DNA of 64,000 bases, from the NCBI GenBank assembly GCA_015680685.1, contig MNCI01002843.1, positions 160,075 to 224,074 on the forward strand, given 5' to 3'. The position numbers and the translations under genes are program-made. The DNA is from Gnetum montanum. Its lineage: Eukaryota > Streptophyta > Gnetopsida > Gnetales > Gnetaceae. The notes beneath the pieces were generated by a model. It searched no databases, was not told where the DNA came from, and was given only the letters and a program-made list of their open reading frames with translations. Shown here one piece after another: positions 21,301 through 33,660 of this stretch; the stretch's first letter is position 1; each line of letters opens with the position of its first letter.

Positions 21301-22500
21301 GTGTCTTATTCTTGTTCAACCTCAAATTCATCTTGTTCTTCTTGATGTCCATTTAAACTATCCTCCTTGCTTTATTCATCGACATCTATGAGTAGTATTA
21401 ACTTGTGTAGAGGTCAGTTAAGAAAATTTTATCATAGGTGATGGAATGTATTCTTTACCATCTTGGTGTATGATTTTGAATTGATGCTTAGTATCATATT
21501 CAAAGTGTATTACAAAAAGAACATTCTATATTTTAGCATAGAGAAAATTTTAAAATTCCCTTTTAATTAACATAAAATCTAGGTTGTTTCTTCTCTACCT
21601 AAGTAATTGTCTAGGCTAAATGACTATAACTTCTTTTGGATCATAAACACAAACTTCATCTTAATTAGAGGCCATGTAGGTAAGGTTGAGTGGAAATATA
21701 GTGGATTTGCATAAAGTTATTAACTAAAACCTTTAGTGTACACAATAAGTAAAAGCTTTAGCATACACAGGTTGTAGCATCAATAAGAGTTATAGTGTCA
21801 ATAAGAGTTGTAGTGTTAGTGAGAGTTGTAGCATCAATGAGTGTTGTAGCATCAATGAGAACTTAAAATTTCCTGAGTTTTCTAATGTTGAAAAATTAAG
21901 GGATTCTAGCATCTATACTATACCCACAACTGTAAAATTAAAAATTATTTTCATTTAGTTTTCTATAGTGTATAGTGTATAGATTGTAGGAAGAAAGGGC
22001 TATGCTACAAATTACACTATAACCGATGACAGAAAAAGGGTTGCTTTGGTTGAAAACTGGTTGTGGCATACATGCTACAATAGGTAAAACCAAGAATAAA
22101 TTTTTTGATCAAACTATTAAAAACACAAAATAGGCAAACATTGCCATAGATTTAGATGAAGAAGTTAGGCAAAGGCCCTTATTTTAGTGCTAAAAACTAT
22201 AATGATGGAAAAATTTAGTGCTGGAGGGTAAAATATTCTCATTGGAATAGTTTAACCCATAGTTTGATGGGCCTCAAGAAGGATTTGTGAGCACCTCAAA
22301 TAGTCTTACCGATTGAATGACTTATAAGGTCTGTTACTAAATGTTAATGAAATGTAAATGAGCAAGAAAATATTTGTTAAAGGAAGTTGAAGCTGAAATA
22401 CAATTGTAGAAAATATAGAAGAAAATATGGCACCACAACCAAAACATTGTAATTAAATGTTTTAAAATGCTATAATAAATGGATTCCAAAAATATATATT
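21301..22500 (-). other. Probable leader and LTR part of element A
   Basis: No coding signal. The region lies between the element A gag and an LTR-like TATA box, so it probably represents U5/leader sequence. It includes the 21-bp tandem repeats at 21763-21867. No primer-binding site could be recognised. Confidence 0.35.
21763..21867. repeat. 21-bp tandem repeat
   Basis: Five imperfect units of GTTGTAGCATCAATGAGAGT. The core GATGCTACAAC (opposite strand) resembles the palindromic core at 15.7-16.2 kb. Confidence 0.75.
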
Positions 22501-22504
22501 GGGG

Positions 22505-22512
22505 CTTTTATA
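22505..22512 (-). promoter_or_regulatory. TATA-like box upstream of element A gag
   Basis: TATAAAAG on the minus strand, in the right orientation for the element A gag. Upstream (element sense), at about 22980-23065, two copies of a segment containing AACATGAGGCCATGA occur with GACGCTAG/GATGCTAG, possibly U3 repeats. Confidence 0.35.
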
Positions 22513-23065
22513 GCCTAAAATTGGAACAGTGGACTTCGATTTTGATGCAAAAGGCAAGATGTGTTCTACAATCTCTACTTATAGATCTAACATTGCTTAA
22601 TCTAGCTACAAATTGATTTTTGATGTCTCTGGTGATTTTCACTATGGAATAGTGATAATGGTAATCATGAAATTTTGAGTATCTATACTGCTTGAAGGTC
22701 TCAAGTTTGATGTAGATGCAAAATCTCAAAAAAGTCCTTATAATCAAGTAGATTGTTGTTTAAATATGCCTTACGTCCTTGTCTTATTTCTAGTTAATTT
22801 TGTCATGACTTCTAACAAATTTTTGCACCTTCTATTGTAAGTGGAATACCTATATGCAACATATGAATAATTTTATCTAATTATTTTCTCTTTAATGCTA
22901 TCTTTATATGTTCTTTAGTGTCACAGTTTCCGTGCCCAGCATCAAAGTTTAAAACTTGACATTTGTACACTACCTTTGTATGTTGTCTAGCATCAGCATC
23001 AATTTTAGCAACATGAGGCCATGACGCTAGTGTTAGCGTAAATGCCAGTAACATGAGGCCATGAT

Positions 23066-24690
23066 GCTAGATTTTTGGAGAAATAAGGCAATTGTATTTG
23101 CCCTTTTTCCACCAAATTATGAAGAATTTTAGCTATGGATAATATGAATTTTTTTGGGGTGTTTCATGGAGAAAAACTAAAGTTTCTATCTCTAGAAGAA
23201 GGTAAGTTAGGAATATTATTGCTATAAAATAACATTCATTAGCTAGAACTAGCAAATATGATGTTCTCTTCATTGAAACACATAAATAAAAGTGAAGTTA
23301 GACAAAGATCAGGTGACTTTTCATGATCTTTCAATAAATGTATATGTGATAGTTGAGAAGATCACTATAGATAAAATAAGTATTACTTTCAATTACACTA
23401 AGGATATGGGGATGTTATCCATTGAGCATGATAACATTAATGCCATATTCCTAGATTTATTAGAGCAAGCACAAAAGAATAAAGAAGAGAATGAAAGACA
23501 AATGAGAATGTTATCAAACTAAGTAGAGATAATATAAGCAAAAATTCTAGATAGCAACATGGTGAGGCATAATCCTCCTCCCATGCAAATTGGATAGAAA
23601 GAAATATGGTAGTGGAATTTCAAAGAGCATTGATAAAAGGAAAGCAATCAACACTTTTCATAACATGCCTAATAACAAGCTTAAGAAATTTGACTACAAC
23701 ATGGGAAAGTTGGGGGAGAAAGCAACAAACCAATAAAAAGTGTTACAAAAGGAAGCACCACAAGTTATTGAAGGAGAATAAATGTCTCAATATAGATAAA
23801 GAAATAAGAAGTTTTTTTATTACATAGACAAAATTAGATGAATTATTTGAATATTTTTCATAAAGTGTGGTGATTACAACACTAGCAAAAGAAAAGAGAG
23901 ATCCTAAGGACAAACTAGGAAAGATCCCAAGTTCAACTTTTGACAAGTTAGACTCAACTAATATGAGCTTAAAGGAGATAAAATAGTGAATCCGCAAACT
24001 TTATAAAGAGACTTAGGGTAAGCATTAAGACTACTGAGTACTCATTTTACTTTATTCCATCGAGAGTAGTGAAAGACCAGTAGCAAAAGATCCAACACTA
24101 AAAAAATTAATAAGAAGGTTGAAGAGGAAATTGGCAAAGAAGAATAATGCTGCTAAGTATAATTTTGTAATGATATCTTTTTCTAGATTACTTGTTTCTA
24201 ACACAAGGCATTACATAAAATGTCAAGTCTATTTGATATTAGGTTTAACATCATATAAAAAGTTATGACATGCATCAAAATTTTGTAAGTAGTTTGAAAG
24301 GAATAAAAAGTTGATGTTCACATTAATTTTAACTTAATCATTTCTATATAGTAATAGCTAGAAGTGATACAACACATCAAAGATAATAACCATTTTTTTA
24401 AGTTACCATTATTCATTAATAAAAAATGAATAAAGAAAAGAGTGACAGAAAATTTACTAATCACCTTTGCTTAATGATAATGAAAAAAAATAACAATTAA
24501 AGGAAAATTCCTAACATGTACTAGTAGATGTCTACCACCTAATGAAAAATAAAAGATGACAAAGAAGATAAGAAATGACTTTTAAGTATTTGAGTAATAA
24601 GGATAAGAAGAATCCTTCTTCTTAGGTGAGGATATTTCTAATTCACCAAGTACTAAGTTAATAAATTTAATGTTAAAAGAAAACTCATTG
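23066..24690. other. Decayed sequence, weak coding traces only
   Basis: Plus-strand frames at 23292-23522 and 23606-23827 have polar, Lys/Glu/Asn-rich peptides with a helical look (AQKNKEENERQMRML), but no recognisable family. The remainder is AT-rich without landmarks. Confidence 0.3.
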
Positions 24691-27600
24691 TCTAAGTTTG
24701 TAGAATCATAGGTAACCTCAGAGTTCTTAGAAAAGTTGGGAACTATAGGCTTGCCTACAAGTTCAAGCTTAATTTCAGTCAGTTTATGACTAAGTTGATA
24801 GGAATTTTCCTATCTACAGAGATAACAACCTCATTATTATGAAAAGGTATGTAGATCTCCTAATGTATAGCAAAGAAAAAAACTCAATGTTGAGCTAGCT
24901 AAGGATATCCTAGTATATCATTAATATTAGGACATTCACATATCACCATAAAAATTTCATTATACTACATAGCATCACCTACCTTGAATGATATCCTAAT
25001 GAAACCTATAATGTCTACTCATGTACCATTAAATAAATTAAGATCAATGTAGGTTTCATTGAACATTACCTAATCCAAGAGGTTGAGATGCTTGATAACG
25101 ATGCATGTGATCATGTTCAATTTGATGCCATCATCAATATGTATTAGCAATACTATAGTTTTGAAGACACTTTTATGGTGATGTGGAGTGGAAGTTGATA
25201 GATATTCCTTGTCTTCAAGTCTATCTTGATGTTTTTACCACAAAGGTTATCCATAGTGAGGGACTTGGAAAAAAGAGGATATAGCTTTTGTCTAAGGAGA
25301 AATGTTACTTGGGGTCATGATCCTCTTAAGAACATTACATAGTATATCATGATGTTGTTTAGAAGTTTTCATGAGGTTGTATAAGAAAAATTTGGTACCT
25401 TTGGAATAAACAATAGAGGTAATTTATTATAGGATCTTACTATTCATAGAATAAGGAGGTTGTAAAGGAAGTGTCACTGTAATAGCCTGTATAGTATTAG
25501 AAGAAGATAGGAGGCTACCTGAAGATGTAGCTTCATATTAGTAATAGAAAGATACCTTTTTTATTATCTTAAAAGATTACTTTGATGTATTCTTCTACTA
25601 GTTAGTTAAGCAAGCTTCATTGGTTTGTTAACTACAAGTCAAAATATTTACATAAGGTGGAGGGAAAGGAGATGTTTAAGGTGTAGTAAATGTCATGATA
25701 TTCTAATGTTCAATATGAGATGCAAATAGATGAAAACTAGATGATGGTCAATATTAAGTAGAAGTAAACTGATGAGTATTTTTGGCATACATGTGATAGG
25801 AATATGTCAATGAAAACTTTTTCTTAGATGCTATGGTGTAGTCAGACCAGCAAATCACATAGGGTTTTTCATATTGCAATGATCATTCCATGGATTGATT
25901 CTAGTTAGACCAACAAATGACATAAGGCTCTTTAGGTAGAGACTTACTATCTTTGTATTCAAGCCTAAAAGCTAAATTATTCCTCCAGGTTTCTAGGGGT
26001 TCTAAAATACTTCTAGCTATTAGTTATCAAGATGTGTAGTGGACATATCTCTTTCTACCACTATTTTCCACTTATTAATGAGATCCTAAACAAAATCTTT
26101 TAGATTCTTGCAGTTATTTGTATCATGTCTAGAAGTCACATGATAATAATAATATTCATAGTAGTCATACCACTTAGGCACCTTAGGATCTTCTTCTTGC
26201 CATTGAGAAGGATCCATGATTATTAGTTAAATGTGATGGAAGCATGCTCTCACTTGATCAGAGACCTGCTTCTTCTTAAGGTGGTCATCCCTAAGAAGAT
26301 TGTTTAGGAGTAAAGAGTACCTTATGGTTGTCATGATATATTGATCTCTACTCCTACAAGGTCTAGGTGGTTAAGTAGATGAGGAAGTAATTAAGAGAGT
26401 ATTGTTTTGTCTCTTAGATAGAGAGGAGATGCTTGTAGAAGTCAGCGTATCTTTTTTTATTTAGTAGCCTTGGTAGCCTTGTTATGGAGTACCATGAATT
26501 CCTAGTCATTTTATTGAATGGTAGCTTCTTTAATATGTCTGGTGGTCAAGAAAGCATCATTTAGAGAATGAAGCTTAGGATAAGTCATCTACTTATGAAT
26601 GTAGTTAATAATAGCTACTTCAAATATGTCTTGTAGTTGACAATCATGCAAATTATATGGCAATTTTTTTAATATTATTATCTATTGAGAAATGAACTTA
26701 TTGATAAACTCATTTAGACTTTCTTGATGCCAAAGAAAGACATAACATTGATACTTTGAAATACATTAAACTTGAAATTTCAATGAAAGTTGAAAGTAGT
26801 TTCTCTAGAGAGGTAATAGATCCGTGTGTTAGGAACTTATATCATTCCAAAGCTCTTCTAGATAATTAGTTAGAAAAAGTATCTCAACATAATATGAGGG
26901 TAAGAATCTTGCAACATGCATTCATTTCTAATAGATTTATGGGGTCTTCTATTTTTCTATTATACTTAATAAAATTAGGTAGCAAAACTTTTTTAGGTAA
27001 GATTAACAAAGGAATTGGAGAGCTGATGGGATCATTTCAAATCTTATCGATGGAAATTAGAGCATTCCCTTACAAGCTAAGAACCGTTGTTGTTTTGTCT
27101 TCACTTCTTTGAAAATGTAGCATCATTTCATTAAGTAGTGCAACTACTTGTGAATCTATTCTAAGGGAATTGATAAGTGATGGGACCATGATAGCTAGTG
27201 TGGAAGCTTGAAAATGAGGCATATAAGGAGTGGACCCACTTAGAGCTAGCACATGTATATCCAAAGAATCTAGGTTGGATGGGTACATAAGGAAAGAAAA
27301 TGTTCCTATGACTTATGGAATGTCAAATGGCTATGCAATAGAAGTAGATAATGAAAAAGGTTGAAATAGAGGTATAGTGGATTGAGGCTAAGGGATGAAA
27401 TAAATAGAGGTTCCAAAAGGTGAAACTAATAACTAGAAAATGAAATGTAGATTACTAACATTATTATATGAAAAAAGTTTATAGAGCATAGCAATAGCAA
27501 CAAGGATACTAAATAGTTTAGCAAAGACTGAAATAGATCCAAGTGTACTACTTTAAGTAGTTGAGATGTTAACATGATGAATGTAATGAGAATGGGGGTT

Positions 27601-28085
27601 ACTTTTTCCAAGTCCCCTAATTTTTTTCTCCCCATCTTCATCTATCATATGGATATTAAAGTAATACTATGTCCTCTTGTCTTAAGAGTGACATGAAGAC
27701 CAAGAGGTTGATCCATGGCACTCTTTGTTCTAGCTTCTTTAATTTGTAGATGAGCTTGATCTTGCATCTTCTCTTATTCCATAATAAAATCTACTAGATT
27801 CTTGACTTCCTCATCATCCATCTCAATGGGATGATTAGAATCAACAAGAAAAGGTGGTAGATTATGAGCCTACTCATACTCTACCATGATTTTGAGTACA
27901 TCAATAGTCAATTCATAGCCAAGCTTCTATTTGGCATAGGCTACCTTGTAGTTTGTCAAGCTTAGTTCACTTAAGAAGGCCTGATTCCTCTAAAGATCCA
28001 ATAGCTTCTAGATCTTGGAGACACCTGAAGTAGATGTTGAAGTCATAGTAGTGAACAAAGAGATTCTATGACTTCATAGGACTAT
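24690..28085 (-). pseudogene. Tat-like gag and protease remnant (element B), heavily decayed
   Basis: Read on the minus strand through many stops. Near 26690-26840 is a gag-core trace (WHQESLNEFINKFIS, then a hydrophobic helix and a D-A-F-L-T-T-R segment). Near 26140-26200 is KWYDYYEYYYYH followed by RHDTNNCKNLKDF, the H/C-containing spacer of Tat-type gags. At about 24850-25160 is a protease C-terminal trace (IFMVICECPNINDILGYP then LAQ), equivalent to the usual ILGRPW region. No RT was found below it. Upstream, at 27660-27870, an acidic N-terminal peptide is readable. The element is older than the GP family judging by stop density. Confidence 0.5.
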
Positions 28086-28930
28086 TATTAGTGTGTCAAA
28101 TTATTCCTGGAAATAGGTTTTCACTTGAAACAAAAGATAAAAAGACTTCAGTTTCAAAGGAAACTTCCAAATCATAGAGTTTTAACATAACATTAAAATT
28201 TTTGACATGACACATTGAAAATATTTGGTAATAAGAGCTACCTAAGAAAAAAATGTAGAGGTCATAAAAAGAAAATCACTTGAAATCTATGCACTGACAT
28301 GATTTTAATAGCACTTAGCATAAATGCAAAAAAGAGCAATAAAACATAAGAAAATGTCAAAATTAAAGGAAACTTAAAATAGAGAATGATCCTAGAAAAC
28401 TTTCACTTCTACATAGGTCCTCATTCAAGTGCAAACGATGTTGTGATAGAAATCATCATAATGAATGAAAATTGACACAACTAATATAAAAATAACCTAA
28501 ATAGTTCATAGCCATCAAACAATCTAGAAAAACTAAAATTTTAGATAATCTCTCATAAATTGAAAGGAGAGTTGGAAATTGAAGGATGAATCTAGCAATC
28601 CAAGTTAGACATTTTTTCAAAATCCATAAATATCAAGTTGAAATAATTACACATGTAAAATAGCCATTAAAAATGTTTAAATAGAGGGAAAAACACAATG
28701 TAATACGATAGTCTGATTATTAGAAAAGAAATATCTAAAAAAATACAAAAAGTAAATAGGTCTATTAACTAATGTGTGCAAACCAAGAAAGAAAATCTAA
28801 GGAAAATAAATCTAGAGGAAATCTAGGTAAAACTAGAGATAATGGATCTAAACATGGGAAAACCCAATTATAGTAGAGAAAAAGGGACTTGCAAAAGTAT
28901 GTTCTAAGATATGTACCAGAATCAAAGATT
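28086..28930 (-). other. Probable leader of element B
   Basis: AT-rich, no coding signal and no convincing primer-binding site. Assigned by position between the element B gag and its LTR-like promoter region. Confidence 0.3.
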
Positions 28931-29258
28931 TCTAATGAGAAGTTATGTTATCCTGTTCTTACTTCGATGCATGCACTAATGTAGATCTGACAAAAATAAT
29001 AGCAAATCCAGCAATTGATAATTACAAAGGAAAAATTAGATTGATGTGTTGATTTGATTCTAAGTACATCTTTGCATGTCAAGAGGATAACACAAATGGG
29101 ATATAATATGTTAATAGGGAAAAAGAGGGAATAAGTAGAAAGAGAGCTAAAATTACATAACAAATCTCTTGAAAGCTAAGCATTAACTAGATTTAAGTAT
29201 TTGAAATGTCCAAAAAATTAACCAAGTACCAACCCCTTTGCATTTGCGGTTATCCTCC

Positions 29259-29266
29259 TATATATA
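29259..29266 (-). promoter_or_regulatory. TATA box of element B LTR
   Basis: TATATATA preceded (element sense) by about 100 bases and then a repeat array, in the orientation of the element B gag. Confidence 0.4.
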
Positions 29267-29371
29267 GAATAAAAATGCATCATGGGAAGTGTAGGAATGA
29301 TGTAGTGGTGTCCATAGAAGCTTCTAAAAGCTTATAGAAGTTTATGGATAGGAGAAATGACATAGAGAGCA

Positions 29372-29640
29372 AAGTTTGGTACTAGACATCAAAATTCTGA
29401 TGCAACATATTAAGAGCTAGATAAAAAGGTTATCAAACATCGAAAGTAAGATTGACATGGGATGTTGAAATTCTAATGTAAGATGTCAAAAATAATTTGA
29501 TGTAAAATGTTAGGAGCTAGAAACAAAAGCTGATCTTAGACATCAAAAATAAGTTTGACAATGGACGTTGAAAATATGATGTAGGACATTAAAACTAATT
29601 TGATATAAAAGGTCAAAACCTAAAGATAAGATCGATGTTG
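29372..29640. repeat. About 105-bp tandem array with GACATC/GATGTC cores
   Basis: Roughly two and a half units, each starting AGCTAGA and containing several GACATC, GATGTC and GACGTT sites spaced by AT-rich sequence. Such sites look like CpG-decayed GACGTC palindromes. Confidence 0.6.
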
Positions 29641-30151
29641 AAGATGACATTGAATGTCAAATCTAGAACCGAAGCCGAAATGATGTAGAACATCATTTCT
29701 GATGATCTAAAGATAGGAGATAAGAAATGACACTACAAATGATGTGGAATATTGGATCTAGACTATTAAACGTGGCTTTAAGTGTTGGAAACCCATAAAA
29801 AGAACCTATGTCTTTGACTTAAGCTAAAAAATCCAAAGTGGATATCATAACTGCCACTATGAGAATTTTGATTTCATAGCTTAAGATTCCATATTTTAGC
29901 TTAGCTGATATCATTGCTTACTAGGTAGCTATGAAAGATAGGAAGAATGCATTCTCCTAGCCTCTATTATGTTTGCTCTATACTATGGTAGTGAAAAAAG
30001 CCATGTAAATTGATTATCTATCTTTTAAATGGAAATGAATGGATAGGTACTTTCATATAGCTTCTACCCATCATTTTTTTCATGGCTATCTTCTACCAAA
30101 TTTTTCCAAGGTTTTCAATAATGTAAATATACTAGAAGTCACTATAATTAT

Positions 30152-30956
30152 TGATGAGTGGCGAGGTACCCCTACACTCAACCATACGAATACGAGCGTT
30201 ACACGCGCGATCCAGTCGAACTCCAAGGACTAAGTGCTTACACGCCTTATGGAACACTTAAGGTTAACCAATTTCTATCTTCCCAAGCTTACTTGTATTT
30301 GTCACGGTTGTATGGTTAAGTAAGATTGAGGTACATGATTTTTATGTCTTTTATATTTTCATTGCCTATGCTAAGAGAGGAAAGGGTGAAGAGACTAAAT
30401 AACTAACTTTCACTAACTAAGATTTAATCATCCTAGCATCAGTATCTGTTCCCACTTTCCATACACACCTTGAACCAATGCAATGCTACTGGGATTACCA
30501 AACACTATTCGTTACTAGGTTACCAAGTGTAGTGCACATGCTTGAAGCGATCGTACTGAATGCACTTAACTAGGAGAGTTAAGGGTTGAGAGAGATTAAG
30601 TTCCTAAGAAAGAATTTAAACATTTAATAGTAATTAAGTCTTATTTAGCTTAGTCCATATGCTACAAGGTTTATTAGAAAGTTTATCTTTATTGTTGTAT
30701 ACAATTGTGTGCTCAAGTACAAAATTGCTCGAATAAAGATCTATTCTTTTTTAGGCTCCTACTGCGGGCACATGGAAATTATTCTAACTCTAGAATGCTA
30801 AAACTACTAGAGTCTGGCTAAGGGTCTAGATCTAGATGGAGAAACAAGGGAAAGCTACTTCTTATTTATAGAACTGATGATTGGCTGCAATATCGCGTAC
30901 GTGATATTGCAGCGACCGACGCAATATCGTTGCCCATGCAATATCGCGTCCCATCA
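30152..30956 (-). repeat. GP2 3' LTR (805 bp)
   Basis: It has the same ends as GP1: TGATGAGTGG at 30152 and CCCATCA at 30956 on the plus strand. GATAT-core palindromes occupy about 30885-30950, next to the TATA box at 30863-30870 (minus strand). Confidence 0.9.
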
Positions 30957-31148
30957 TACCCCCATGACTGAATGAAAACTCATCCTTAAGTTCCTTACAA
31001 AATATTGGGAAGGCATGGGATTATTAACTTGAATGGAACTAATGGTGAATGGGGTGACATGTGAATGGATCATCATTACAATACATGAAAAAATTAGTGT
31101 TCATGACAACAAGAGTGAACACTATATACATTTGACATCTAGCCTTAT

Positions 31149-31196
<48 letters not shown>

Positions 31197-32930
31197 TGTT
31201 GTTGCCAATACCAAGATTGCACCTTTCGTTGTCTATCTATAAGCACACTATTGATCTTGTTCCTTGTAAAACTACTTTAGCACTGATCCATCCAAGTGTT
31301 CCCTCCAGATCCAATCCATTGTTATATGATTACCATTTGCACACACAACACAATCTCATATTAGCAAGGGTAAATGAATCACAACGTAGTTGATACCTTG
31401 ACTCAGTGTAAAGTCCATTGGCTAGGTTGTGCTATGGTTGATGTAGATTCTAAAGATACAGCAATAGTGACTACCCAAGGTGTAGGGGTTTGGAGAAAAT
31501 CAAAAAAATTGGACCAATACCCCCATGACTAATCGCAAACCTCTAGTAGCTAGAGAATGGAAAAAGATAATGAATAAGAAAGATGGAGAAAAAGAGACAA
31601 CTGTAATGCCGATGAAATGGATATTAGAGATGAAAATGAACAAAATAAAAATTAATTGCAAAAATTTTTAAGGAAAAGAAATTAACGGATGCACCAAATA
31701 AGAATGTCAGTGGGTCCTCCTCAAAGCAGGCTCATGCCCTTAATTCCCTAACAAACCCACATTCAAAGAGTTTGTAGGCTCTAGAAATGTCATTTGGAAT
31801 TAATAGTTAAAATCTTAACCACAAGAGTTTACCAATAAGAAAACAATGCGTCAACCAAAATATACACTATTGATACAACCGGCAATGAGGTGAACAATGG
31901 AGAAAGAATGATGGAAAGAAGAGAATGGAATGGAGTCTCAAGAACAAGGTGGTGTATAGCCCCTTGTGTATTTAATGATTAATGTGACTTGGTAGATCTC
32001 ATTCCAAATCTAGCCTCAAACCATCCACATCCAGTGACTCTGCATTAATACATTCAGTTAATCCATCCATCTGAAGTAACAAGAATGCCTTCACCAAAGA
32101 GTCACCACCATTCTGATGAAACGAGAAAGGAGAAAGTAGAAAGTGAGAAAGGGCCTTAGTTAGAGGGAACATGTTTATTTTAGTTCATAACCAGTGCTTG
32201 TAGCCCAAGTGATTATTTTTTCTAAGGGGTGTGCTTTAAATCCTTAGTATTTTTCTTTTTTATTTTTTTCTTTTTTGCATGAGAACCACACCATGCAAAG
32301 AGTTATTATTTTTATTTGCTTAGCTTCCTGATATTGGAGTAACATTGGAACAGTAAGAAAAACTTGAGAAGAAAACATCCAAGCACCCAAGAGAATGACC
32401 AACACAAATACATCAAATCCCCTTGAGGTCACACCCTTTTCAATCCTTGAGTCCTTCCTCAGTTTGAGAAATGCCTAGTCATTGATTCGTTGATAGTTCT
32501 TATTATTTTGAAGAAAGGGACTGTACAGTTCCAAGCCAAAAGAGACCATAGAAATTTATGGATGCATGGATGATGTGGACTCATTGCCTACTATATCAAA
32601 AGAACCATACCTTAGTATCAACATCATAACTTAAAGGTAAAAACCAAACATTAGCAACTAATAGAATATAGTTCATATCATAATCAGGAGCACTTATTGG
32701 ATGACAAACTTATCAAAATGAATAAACACACACTCACCCACTCAAATAAAAGAAAAGGTACGAACGATGTTGCAAAACAAAAACAAGACAAGTTAAAGAA
32801 ATTTGTAAAACAAAAATATATAAAATGGAACTGAGAGCCCCAATTGATCAGCATAGATGGCCACCTCCCCCATGACTAAATTGAAAGGGAGAGATTTGAA
32901 ATAATGAATGATTGTTTGAATTTCTTAGAC
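30957..32930 (-). other. GP2 non-coding 3' region
   Basis: It aligns with 452-2520 of GP1. CCCCCATGACT (minus strand AGTCATGGGGG) occurs at 30959-30969, 31520-31530 and 32867-32877. The T-rich minisatellite is nearly absent here. A (GA)n run lies at 31149-31193. Confidence 0.8.
31149..31193. repeat. (GA)n microsatellite inside the GP2 3' region
   Basis: About 21 GA units where GP1 and GP3 have a shorter mixed polypyrimidine tract followed by CAG. The ORFs running through it (RERERE peptides) are low-complexity artefacts. Confidence 0.9.
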
Positions 32931-33660
32931 GTGTCCAACTTCTTCCAATTGATGTTTTCAGGTTAAGGGTTGGAAGTTGGTGATGCTCTTGCTCTAGTGT
33001 ATCTATGCTTTCGATGTGAGCGTAAGTTGTTCCCCCAATTTGTTCCATGCATGTTGGTAAGTTACCCTTTGGATCAACTATCAACCACGGGGTGTCTTTT
33101 TGTTGTGTGGTTACTACATATAGGCACTTTTGTATGTTAGTTTATTGGGCACACCGGTTGCATATAGGAGATGCTAAACATTCATGTACACCATCACCCT
33201 CTGTATCACTATATGTGATGCATAGAACCTTCTTTATCTCGATCTTTTCATAAGAGTTTTTCTTAGATATTTCTATGGAAAGATCACAGATTCCTAGGCA
33301 TGCATTTATGGTACTTAGCCATGCCCTCCCCATTATTATTGGGAAGTCCCCTTTGTCATTGTTTACTTGGATCACTAGGAAATCGGCTAGGTATGACCAA
33401 CCACACACAATGGTAATGATGTTCTCCACAAGTCCCAAGGGAACCGTGATGGACTGGTCAGCCATCTCTAATCGAATATTGCTCTTCTTAAGTGAAGGCA
33501 GGTTCTAGGCTTTATACATTTCTTGTGACATTAAGTTGACTCCAAAACCTGAGTCAAGAAGAGCCTTACGTGGCTCATTCCCAGTGACTTGGAGGTAGAT
33601 CAAGGGACTTTCGGGGTTAGAGAATTTCCTGGGAAGGTGGCCCACATTTATCCAATTAGT
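32850..33660 (-). pseudogene. GP2 aspartic protease region
   Basis: The frame 33142-33465 has MADQSITVPLGLVENIITIV, FLVIQVNNDKGDFPIIMGRA and the LSIEIS stretch. The catalytic loop near 33545-33560 keeps D-S-G (ALLDSGFGVNLMS), so GP2 has retained the catalytic aspartate, but a stop lies between the loop and the C-terminal half. The 3' part (32848-33084) ends in the LPTLNLKTSIGRSW tail shared by GP copies, after which similarity to element E4 pol is lost. Confidence 0.75.

Larger units (their letters stand above)
28931..29845 (-). repeat. LTR-like promoter region of element B
   Basis: On the minus strand a repeat array (29372-29640) is followed by a TATA box (29259-29266) and then AT-rich sequence leading to the gag. 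This is the U3-R-U5 order of the better preserved LTRs here. The ends are not identified, so the limits are approximate. Confidence 0.4.

Noticed and set aside
22508-22747. Minus-strand ORF as a gene
   Set aside because: No recognisable motif. It overlaps the LTR-like promoter region of element A.
29846-29880. A primer-binding site (GTGGCAGTTATGATATCC on the minus strand) for element B
   Set aside because: It does not match tRNA-Asp, tRNA-Met or another tRNA end well enough, and lies on the wrong side of the TATA box.
31033-31393. Proteins with an RERERE run
   Set aside because: The run is the (GA)n microsatellite; the flanking frame is only a part of the weak antisense ORF discussed separately.
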